Of a DNA stretch of 64,000 nucleotides, positions 12,609 to 23,852 are shown one piece after another. The translations under genes were made by a program, and so were the position numbers. The notes under the pieces were generated by a model that worked only from the letters and a program-made list of their open reading frames with translations, was not told the DNA's origin and did not search any database. How positions within the stretch are numbered: the first letter of the stretch is position 1; every line of letters begins with the position of its first letter. The DNA is from Anthopleura xanthogrammica (taxonomy: Eukaryota > Cnidaria > Anthozoa > Actiniaria > Actiniidae), in NCBI GenBank assembly GCA_964019055.1, contig OZ025214.1:3710858-3774857 (forward strand), in the 5' to 3' direction.

Positions 12609-14589
12609 CCTAAAATAGGAGAATATACCGTTAGAGGAGTTTAAAAAGGCGAGGAGTATTCAAATTACGGTTTACAATCAATTCAAACTTTGTACCATTT
12701 CAGTGACCGTTAAAAGCCATTTTTGTTAAATGCGCCCGCGATCAATCAGCGGTACTCACCTATTTATACATGCCTACTAATACCCAGAATTCTTTGAGCC
12801 ACTTTGAAAAATCCGAACTTTGGAATAAAAGATTGAGGAACTGAGATTTGCACTGAGATTTTACTTGTCTGAGAAATTTCTTGATTTGGGACCCTTCGTT
12901 TTTCAAATTTTTGATTTATTAATTTAATTTTTGTTCTGCTCAAAGTTATGAAAGGGAGCAAAGCTTAGTCAAATAGGCCACGACGGACTTAATCTGGGGT
13001 TTAGGGAGCATTACTGAACCTTGTTTGATCAGTATATCATCAACTTAAATATGCGGTGAAATAGGTATCTGATAATTATGACCAATCCTTGCTAATCCTC
13101 CCCTAATATTCTAGAACAACACCTGATATCTTAATTCCAAGACTGACTACAAAACAAAGTAGTGTTGATCTATTACACTGATAAAAAAATGTCCAAATTT
13201 TATCATGGTCACAACGTTCTTTGACAGGGTAAACTTACCCGAACCACAACTGACGTTCAAACCCGATCACGATTTTAACGCCAAGAAGAAGAAACGACAG
13301 ACAAACAAACCATACAGGTATAAGTAGAGCGTCCATATGCAGCATTCAATCCAGTAAAACTGACCCAAGGATCGCAATAAACAGTACCTCTCGAGTCTCG
13401 ATGACTAGTTACTCACCAGAAAATTTGAACGCGAATGCATAATTAGCGCAATCTAATCTGCATAAATTACCTATGAAGAGAGAAGCACGGGAAAATGTTT
13501 CATGACAGATTCCTTGTGAGTTTTTGGTGCGAAAAAATGCGCTTGTTTCTATCGCTTTGAAAGAGCGGGAAACAAAGGGTCTTGGCTGTAATCTTGTCCT
13601 AATCCCTTGCATTTCCCATCATAAAAAATTTGCAAAATCCTTTCAAAATCCTCGTTTCTTCTTTCAAGATTAGTGTCTTACAGTGTCGGCCACTTCAGTA
13701 CATTGCCGCTAATGATCGATCGCGGGCTGAGGTTTCTAAGGTTGCGTAATGAGGCCTTATCAACCCTTGTGACGATAGGTTGGAGGAGATTTATTCCCTA
13801 AAAGGTTTTTTCGATTGTTTCGAAAACTAATTCGTTTATTCTTATCCCTAAAAATAAACTGTGGCCTATTACCCTTTGTCCCTACTACCAGTAACTGAAC
13901 TGTTTCGCCGGCTATTTCCTTGTCCCTGGATTAAAACAATTTTATATTATCAGTTTTATCAGTATATTAGTTACAATGAGGACACTCGAACCATGAACAC
14001 TTGATATTTTTATATTTTTTATTTTATGAACTTTCTACTGCTTCAAACCTTCTGAAAATGAAGCACTGAACTCAAATAATCTTATTGTTCAAAATAAATC
14101 ATATTTCCAATCGATTCACATAAGGGATAAAGGAGAAAAAAAAGTATGAAAAAACCTCAAAGTGTTCACGGTTCGAATGTCCTCACTGTAAGCAAAATCC
14201 ACAACCAGCTGTTTGTCAAGGTTTATAATTAAAGGCGATTTCTATTAATATATAACAATGGTACATATAAAAACCGGCTAACTACGTCGATCATTATATA
14301 AACAATGATAACCCCGTTCATTAGCACCTACTTTGACTTTGAACGATACCCTGTCAAAAAATCCATTTTTTCTCGCGCGCCACTATAATTACGAAACGGA
14401 ATCAGGTTAGTCCTTCATTGGATAACACCATTCTTGTGACTTGTATCTCCAATATCGTAACGGTTTGTGTGTTCCTACGCGAATGAAATCACCCAGTCAT
14501 CTTTTTCTCAAGCTGTTTGTGAGAGTCAACTGCATACGAAGTTCATAGCTGATTATGAAAAACGCACCTTTAAGAAGGCAATTTTAGAC
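12609..14589. other. Divergent intergenic region between TACC and gene B
   Basis: About 2 kb between the TACC start (minus) and the gene B start (plus). I see no convincing coding exon. It should hold both promoters. A TATATAAA at 14295-14302 is a candidate core promoter for gene B. It also contains the inverted-repeat element at 13971-14191. No TACC 5' UTR exon could be defined. Confidence 0.6.
13971..14191. mobile_element. MITE with TTACAATGAGGACA ends
   Basis: Left end TTACAATGAGGACACTCGAA continuing to CCATGAACACTT; right end AGTGTTCACGGTTCGAATGT then CCTCACTGTAA, the imperfect complement. Arms are about 35 bp. The centre is A+T-rich and non-coding. Confidence 0.7.
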
Positions 14590-17500
14590 ATGGAAACATA
14601 CTTCACCGCGTCGAGAGGCTTCGTTTCCTCGATGCTTATAATATGGACACTGTCAACGCTACCCAAATCAGAAGGTAACTCAGTTTTGAATAGTTAGCTT
14701 TCTTTGTACTTCACAGGGAAGACGTTTTAGGGCTGTTTGATAGGGAATTTTGTGTTGGGGTCAAAGCTGCGGGTGAAAACGCCACAAACATGGTGACAAG
14801 TGGTAAGTAAGTTGTGAGGAGTACTGCGGCATGCAGCCAGATTACTATGGCTCAGCCGTTGTATCATGAAATAATGTGTTCCTTCCCATAGAAAATGCAA
14901 GATAAAACCAAAAAAATGAAACATCTGTTATTTTTTCTTGCTTTAAGTTTCGTTTTGACGTTCCTTGGTTGTTCCATGAAGTCCATCATCCCAACTACTA
15001 ATTAACTAACTTTAAAAATTATTCTACCGCAAAGCACCGGTAAACACAGAAAAAAAATTAGCAAAGAAAAATATTATTCGTGTTATAGTATTAAAGAAAT
15101 TGTATACTCTACAAATGACCCTCAATCGTGACACAAACGAATAAGTATCATATTTCTTTAAAGAAATCTTATTGCATATCGCACAGATAACTAAGAAAAA
15201 GGTTATACCGTTTTTATTTTTGTGAAATGAAGAGAAAATAGGAGCTACAAAAGCAGATTTTTTCAATCGAAATAATCTCAAAAATCGATAGATTTTCAAG
15301 TTCTAAAATGTCCTAATTCAAAGATCACTTGCGCTCTAATTATTTCGTTACATTGAATGGTTAATGATATATTTTTTCGGTTCCTTATTAATTATTAGCG
15401 AAAGTCAGTGCCGCTCAATTAGTCAGTCGGTTTCACTATTCTTACAGTTCTTTTGTTTACTTTAAAACCGTTAGATCGGTTTACTTTCTTGTTTGTTTTA
15501 TTATTTGCTATGTTGTCAGGACTATATACTAGTTTATGTAACTGAAGCAAAATGCTTGTTGGCTATCTGAGCAGTTCATTGGTCGGTTGTCTGGTCGGTT
15601 TGGAATTTTTGTTTGGGATGTTTGGTCGGATAGTTGCTGCATCAGTCGATTTGTATTGGAATGTTTCGGTTTACTGGTGGGTTGCCTGGTTTGTTTAACT
15701 GGCTGGATGCGGTCGGATACCTCAGTGCTGAGTCAGTTCGTATTGGTACGTAGGCTGGTTGTTTGTCTGGTCGTATGGTTAATGGTTCGTCGGTCGCTCG
15801 GTTGGTCGTCAACTCGGTTGCAGCTGTTTTTGATGTGGCTTAGTAACATAACATTATAACTGGAACGGACTATTTTCCACTCAGTCCTTCTTGATTTCGA
15901 AAGTTTTGTATTTCTCCTGCCTCTTTTCCCAAAACCATGTCTTTTTCCTTCTTTCTATTTTAGGAAGCTGTCGCACACTAAGGATTAGAGGTATCTTCAA
16001 TGGAAAAGCCCTAACCAATCATATTATTCGTACTATCAAACCAGTTGCTGATGCCCATACATGTGCAACAGAATGCTATTTGGAGCCGTTTTGCTTTTCC
16101 TACAACTTTTGTCAAAGATCAAATGAGGCGCCTCGTTGTCAACTGTCTAAATTTGAGCACATTCGTAAAGCAAACGACTTGATAATGAAACCAGGATGTA
16201 CATACTACGGTACAAAGGTAAGTTTTGGCGGGAAAATGACGGGCGCTCGCGCGATTTGTTGATACAAGCCAACTTTAAGATTTTTTGGTCTTGTTCTTGG
16301 TAATCGTAACTGGATTAGTGCATGACTGATCACGTTCTGAACAAATCAGCTTTGGATGACAATCAGCACAATCTATTTATTCCTACAAAAACCTTGTCTA
16401 TATTCACATATAACCTTATCCTCCAACATGGCTGCCGTATGAAAAATGTCCCACCATAAACGCAGTAGAAATCTCCTCAAATTCAGAGATGGAAATGTTT
16501 CATAAACCTTATTTTTCTCGGGGAAAAATCCGAGCTCCCAAAACAAAAAACGGGACGAAAAACAAAAACACAAACACAAAAACACCTAATACCGAATACT
16601 CCTAAACTTTGTTTTGTCTTTCGTTTTTTTTTTTTTTTAGTCTTCGTGTTCAAGTGCACCGTGTCGTAACGGTGCCACATGTCTTGGAGACTTTTATGAT
16701 CAAAATGTTAAGTACAAATGTATTTGTCGCCATGGTTACCATGGTCGAGAATGTCATCGTGATATCGATGAATGCAAAAACAAAAAACACAACTGTCACA
16801 AAAATGCAAAGTGCATTAATATTAGGGGTGGATTCAAATGCAAATGCAAAACCAATTACCATGGCAACGGCACACATTGTGAAGGTAAGTATCACTCGGC
16901 TGACACCACGTGACTAATCACGGATTTTTAGAAAGAAAATTAAAGAATTAAAAAAGAATGAAATTAAGAAAAAATACTAAAATAATAATAATATTTAAGT
17001 CCCATGGATACGGTTAAGTTTAACACAGGAAACCCAAGCTCAATAGGAATCCGTCTTGGAGCGCGCAATAGACCATTTTCGAGATGCGCGAGCGCTTTCA
17101 AAAATATCGCAGGCGCAGACATGAAAGAGAGGCATTTTCGGGCAAGATCACGTACGCTGCCCGAAAATGCCTTGAGATCATGTCTGCGCCTGCGATATTT
17201 TTGAAAGCGCTCGCGCATCTCGAAAATGGTCTATTCACGCCTCTTGGGAATACGCTTAAGGAAACTGACAAAATCATCTTCAAGCTAGGGAATGATAATA
17301 ATCTGAAATGGAGAATCTTTACGTTAATATATTTGACCAGTTCTGATATCAGGATTTAATATCACCAGACATCAATGAATGCACTTTACCTGTGCCACCC
17401 TGTCACGTGAATGCCACGTGTAATAACACTATTGGTGGACACATTTGCACGTGTAAAGCTGGGTTCACTGGAAACGGAAAACACTGTAAAGGTACGATCC

Positions 17501-20500
17501 AGAACTTTTTCGATCAGAGTTACACTCCATTGCCTTCAAACAATTACTTTAAGTCGTGGCATTTGGGTCAGTTTCTATACATTTACTGTATTGTTGACCC
17601 AAATGCCTCGACTTGAAGTAATTGTTTGAAGGCAATGGAGTGTAACTATGATATCTGCTATTATGTAAATATAGTGAATGAATCGTAGTATTATAATTAA
17701 GGCCGATTTACAGGGTCCAACTTTTGCTTACATGCAATCTGCTTACGCCTGACACTTACAACACGAATTGCATGCTTCGTGTAATTGAATCAACCCTACA
17801 ACTTGCTACAACTTTTCTTGTCGTACACAACAGTTGTGAGCAAGTTGTAGGGTTTATTTGCGTGAAGCAACTTGTGTTGTAAGCGTGGGGTAAGCAGATT
17901 GCATGAGACAGTTGTACTAAGCAAAAGTCGTACCGTGTAAATCGGCCTTTACAATAACTGAGAAGAAAGTGCTGCCTTTGTAATTACATCTACAAATAGT
18001 TAGACTTTCAAGTGTTTCGGATAACCACTTTAAATGGAGGTCCCGACTACTCTCCACACTTCATCATCGCGAACAAATATAGGAGGGACGTATAAAAGAG
18101 CCACTGAGGATGTAAAGAAACCCTAGCAGTGACCAACCCCGCCCAGTGCCTACACGTCATACGAACCATCTCTCATAGTTGTAAGCAAAGAGATTATACG
18201 GAGTCATACCCCATAGCCATAAGTATAAAGAAGATTTCGTATGAGTGTGAAAAGTTTTTCATAGTCATACGAATACAAGTGCTCTATTAGTATTCATTCC
18301 AACCAACGCAAGCGATAAGTATATATTAAATCTCAAGTTATATAATCTTATTTTTTAGATATCAATGAATGCTTACCTAAACCTTACGTATGTGGCAAGG
18401 TAAGAGTAAAATGCAACAACACTGTTAGACCAAAAACGAAATGTAGACCAAAGAATTTCACATCAAGTGGATTAAACTCTACAAAAAATACAACGTACGG
18501 CGATCACAATACGACCGGTGTATTGAACTGCACGGAATGTACAATGGACGGCAATCACAACAATGCGACCGGTGTATTGAACTGCACAAGATGTACAATG
18601 GACGGCAATCACAACAATGCGACCGGTGTATTGAACTGCACGAGATGTACAATGGACGGCAATCACGGCAATGCGACCGATGTATTGAACTGCACGAGAT
18701 GTACAATGGACGGCAATCACGACAATGCGACCGGTGTATTGAACTGCACGAGATGTACAATGGACGGCAATCACGACAATGCGACCGGTGTATTGAACTG
18801 CACGAGATGTACAATGGACGGCAATCACAACAATGCCACCGCTGTATTGAACTGCACGAAATGTACAATGGACGGCAATCACGGCAATGCCACCGGTGTA
18901 TTGAACTGCACGAGATGTACAATGGACGGCGATCACAACAATGCGACCGGTGTATTGAACTGCACGAGATGTACAATGTACGGCGATCACAATACGACCG
19001 GTGTATTGAACTGCACGAGATGTACAATGGACGGCGATCACGACAATGCGACCGGTGAATTGAACTGCACGAGATGTACAATGGACGGCAATCACGGCAA
19101 TGCCACGGGTGTATTGAACTGCACGAGATGTACAATGGACGGCGATCACAACAATGCGACCGGTGTATTGAACTGCACGAGATGTACAATGGACGGCGAT
19201 CACAACAATGCGACCGGTGTATTGAACTGCACAAGATGTACAATGTACGGCGATCACAATACGACCGGTGTATTGAACTGCACGAGATGTACAATGGACG
19301 GCAATCACAACAATGCGACCGGTGTATTGAACTGCACGAGATGTACAATGGACGGCGATCACGACAATGCGACCGTTGTATTGAACTGCACGAGATGTAC
19401 AATGGACGGCGATCACGACAATGCGACCGGTGTATTGAACTGCACGAGATGTACAATGGACGGCAATCACAACAATGCGACTGGTGTATTGAACTGCACG
19501 AGATGTACAATGGACGGCGATCACGACAATGCGACCGGTGTATTGAACTGCACGAGATGTACAATGGACGGCGATCACGACAATGCGACCGGTGTATTGA
19601 ACTGCACGAGATGTACAATGGACGGCGATCACGACAATGCGACCGTTGTATTGAACTGCACGAGATGTACAATGGACGGCGATCACGACAATGCAACCGG
19701 TGTATTGAACTGCACGAGATGTACAATGGACGGCAATCACAACAATGCGACTGGTGTATTGAACTGCACGAGATGTACAATGGACGGCGATCACGACAAT
19801 GCGACCGGTGTATTGAACTGCACGAGATGTACAATGGACGGCGATCACGACAATGCGACCGGTGTATTGAACTGCACGAGATGTACAATGGACGGCAATC
19901 ATGGCAATGCGACTGGTGTATTGAACTGCACGAGATGTACAATGGACGGCAATGCGACCGGTGTAATGAACTGCACGAGATGTACAATGGACGGCAATCA
20001 CGACAATGCGACTGGTGTATTGAACTGCACGAGATGTACAATGGACGGCAATCACAACAATGCCACAGGTGTATTGAACTGCACGAGATGTACAATGGAC
20101 GGCAATCACAACAATGCGACTGGTGTATTGAACTGCACGAGATGTACAATGGACGGCAATCACGGCAATGCGACTGGTGTATTGAACTGCACGAGATGTA
20201 CAATGGACGACAATCAAGACAATGTGACTGGTGTATTGAACTGCGCAGAATGTACAATGCATGGCAATCACGGCAATGCCACGGGTGTATTGAACTGCAG
20301 GAGATGTACAATGGACGGCAATCAAGGCAATGTGACTGGTGTATTGAACTGCGCAGAATGTACAATGCATGGCAATCACGGCAATGCCACGGGTGTATTG
20401 AACTGCACGAGATGTACAATGCATGGCAATCACGGCAATGCGACCGGTGTATTGAACTGCACGAGATGTACAATGGACGGCAATCACGACAATGCGACCG

Positions 20501-23500
20501 GTGTATTGAACTGCACGGGATGTACAATGGACGGCAATCACGGCAATGCAATCAGTCTATTGAATTGCACGGGATGTACAGATCACGGTAATGCCCCGGG
20601 TGTATTGAATTGCACGGGATGTACAATGGATGACAATCTCGGCAATGCGACTGCTGTATTGGACCATGTGCATGATAACCTTAGTAACTCCAGTCAAAAC
20701 ATTACAAATGTTGATGATGAGGAAGAGGTGGAATGTGATATCCATGAAGACACCATCAGCTCTAACAACGCGTCCAGCGAAATGTGTGAAGGTATTGCGT
20801 GTCTGTTTATCACATAAACTTCCATTGCAGGCAAGATGACGTAACTTGCAATGACGTCATACAAGGTTTTCATGACGTCATACAAGGTTTTTATACATTT
20901 TCTGACACAACATAGAAGTTCATGGTATGACACCATTCGTTACTGTAACACCAGATGACGTCATAACACCATATGACGTCATAACACATAAAGCATGACG
21001 TCATAACACAAAACATGACGTCAATATTTTGATATTCATTTTTATAATTTCAATGCCTAATAAACTAACGAAACCAATAAAAATCTATTATTTCATGATA
21101 ATCTTACAGAAAACAAGACCTGCTTTGAGTTTTCGCATGACTGTCACGTGTTAGCCGCATGCTATAATGACATTGGTAGTTATCATTGCAAATGCAACAC
21201 CGGTTCCCAAGGCAACGGAAAGAATTGCACAGGTAGATATAAACCCGCAAATATCAAGTTAAGATACCTTTTTTTTAAAGTTACCTTCTAAATGTTTGCT
21301 TTCTTTTCATCAGATATCAATGAATGTGCTTCCAATATCAGCGTTTGCCACAGCAATACAACATGTACAAATACTTTTGGCGGGTATAACTGTACATGCC
21401 TGAACGGTTTCCAGGGAAACGGCACATTCTGTGAAGGTGAGTAATGGTTCCAAGTTAGAATATAAAATTCTAGTCGTCTGTTTCACCTAATCATTAAAAA
21501 GGGTACAAGTGAATGTTTGTCATGTCTTTATTTGCAAAATTATTTGCCAAACCATATTCCTTTCAAATTTAAAATTTTTACTATACTTTTACTTTATTTA
21601 CTATATTTTCAAAACTATCGCCGCAGAAATCGCAGCAAAAGATCGCCGCAAAAATTGGCAGTGTAAATGGGCCTTTACTGATATATGTTGTACTTATATA
21701 TGAACTAATTTGATGCAAAAAATCTCAATTTTTCAAGACATTGATGATTGTAATGATGACAAGCACGGCTGTCACGTGAACGCCACGTGTAGTAATTTTA
21801 TTGGTGGACACATCTGCACGTGTAAGGATGGTTTCCATGGAAATGGCACACAGTGCTACGGTGAGTGTGCACATTTTGCTGCATTATAAAGATAATACTA
21901 CAAAACTTTCTGAACGATGGTGAATTTTGATAAATTAATTTTGTTTACGATTTATGATTTTTAAGACATTGACGAATGTAATTCTAACAAGCATGATTGT
22001 CACGTGAATGCCACGTGCAATAACACTATTGGTGGACACATCTGTACGTGTAAGGATGGTTTCCATGGTAATGGAACACAATGCTTCGGTGAGTATTACA
22101 ATACAATACAATAAACTTTATTTTACGAGGGAAAAATACGTATTAACAGCTATAAAGGTTATCTAACATACGGCCCTCGTATTAACGTTCAGTAATCAAA
22201 TCAAAATTCAAATTGATAAGTAATATGAACTTTTACACTCAATTTTTTTCAAGAAATCGACGAGTGTGCGCGCAATGTTCACAGTTGCCATGCCAACGCA
22301 TCATGTAGAAGCAGCGCTGGTGGGTACACGTGCATGTGCAAACATGGTTTCCAAGGCAATGGAACATTCTGCGAAGGTACGTGGGATCCAACGCTACATG
22401 ATATTACGAAATCAATCAAGTTCGCAATATTCCATATCATACATTACTGACTCTTCTTTTTCAGATATCAACGAATGTCTAACCAATGTGCATGACTGTC
22501 ACGTGAGCGCATCGTGCAATAACACCATTGGTGGATATCAGTGCTCATGCAAATTAGGTCTCTATGGTAACGGCACCTTTTGTCGCGGTTAGTATGTTTC
22601 TATACGTCACGTGATTCATGTGTTTGTGATGTTCTAGCTCCATGTTGGATAAACTGAACGTGACAACATGTCGGCAATGTCTTTTGTTATATCGTTCTCT
22701 CGGAATTCTTTTGAACGTTACCATATTTCATTTTTTTTCTTCGATCTTCCATAAAACTATATTTATATTTTTAAACAGAGCCCGAAACCTGCGATGAACT
22801 GGCCTCTAATATGCCCGAGTAAGTATGTTATAAAACAGAAAACCTTACGACAGTTTGGGACCAAGACTGACGGCGATGCAGTTTTATATATTTTTTTATA
22901 ATTATATTTGCACAGCACATATTTATGTCTATTGCGGTATACGCACCTTACATATTTCTATTTCCATTAGCGAGGCCAAAAGCACACTATACCAAATAAA
23001 ACCCAAGGGGGTGAGGTACAGTGTATTTTGCGTGATGTCGTCAAATGTTGGCTGTGGTTTTGGTACCTGGAAACTAGCAATGAAAATAGACAGCAAATTG
23101 GTAAGTATTAAAATACAATTCTTCTAAGTATAGGCAGGATTACACGGAGCACTTTTCTCTGCAACTTGTCTCAGAACGCTCGGAACGGCGTTGCGACACA
23201 AGTTGCATGGAGCATTGGGGCATGTAACCTACAGTGCAATTTGAAAAATGTTGCGAGACAAGCTGCAGCAATCGTCGATTACGTCTTCGTTGCACCGTGT
23301 TTCAGGTGAGAGATATATCGAAGGTCTCAGTTCTAAGCTCAGCAACTGAATGGTCAATATGTTTTTTGGACAAGCTTTTGGAGTTGACTGAGTTATACGT
23401 GGCATAGAAAATGTATATCATATGTTAAAACTTGTTTATTTAATTTCAGAAAACTTTTCATTACGATTCTCCACTTTGGAACAATCCCACTTCGTTCAAA

Positions 23501-23820
23501 CCCGAAGCTGGTTTGACGGGACTCGATAACAATGAAACAAAAACGCAAGCTTACTGGGGTACTACTATAAAAAGGCTGTGTTTTGGTATGAAATTCGATG
23601 GGGTGCTTCGGTGGAGGACTATTTATTTTAATGTAGCCACTAACACATTATTATATTGGATGAAGGATAGGATCTTGTATACCCATACTGGTTATCATTG
23701 GTGGAAAATGTTACTTCCTTCAACGTCTATATATAGTCATAGATGTCGCAAGTATGTACTGGATGAACGAAGATGATGATGATCATGATGATCATGATCA
23801 TGATGATCATGATGATGATC

Positions 23821-23852
<32 letters not shown>

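Noticed and set aside
12764..12961. 65-codon minus-strand frame upstream of the TACC start as an extra N-terminal exon
   Set aside because: No acceptable donor in phase with 12453-12608, and the latter already starts with Met and matches TACC N-termini.
14467..14589. Upstream in-frame extension of gene B exon 1 (start at 14467)
   Set aside because: It would place about 40 mostly polar residues before the signal peptide. The C-family start aligns with the Met at 14632, so I keep 14632 or 14590.
15587..15859. 90-codon plus frame in gene B intron 1
   Set aside because: Composition follows the GT-rich degenerate repeat; no splice phase links it to exons 1 and 2.
18472..20551. Two minus-strand open frames of about 690 codons antisense to the 18-residue repeat (VIAVHCTSRAVQYTG type and CRDCRPLYISCSSIH type)
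   Set aside because: A 54-bp unit (18 codons) with no stop in a given frame stays open for the whole array in that frame. The plus frame is the one linked in phase to EGF exons on both sides, so the minus frames are shadows.
18537..20591. Second plus-strand open frame over the same array (EMYNGRQSRQCDRCIELH type)
   Set aside because: Same reason: repeat periodicity. It is broken near 19060 and does not join the flanking exons in phase.
18520..20655. CRISPR-like regular repeats
   Set aside because: No unique spacers: units are contiguous and coding, and the genome is eukaryotic. The same applies to the 400-bp array and the 57-bp repeats.
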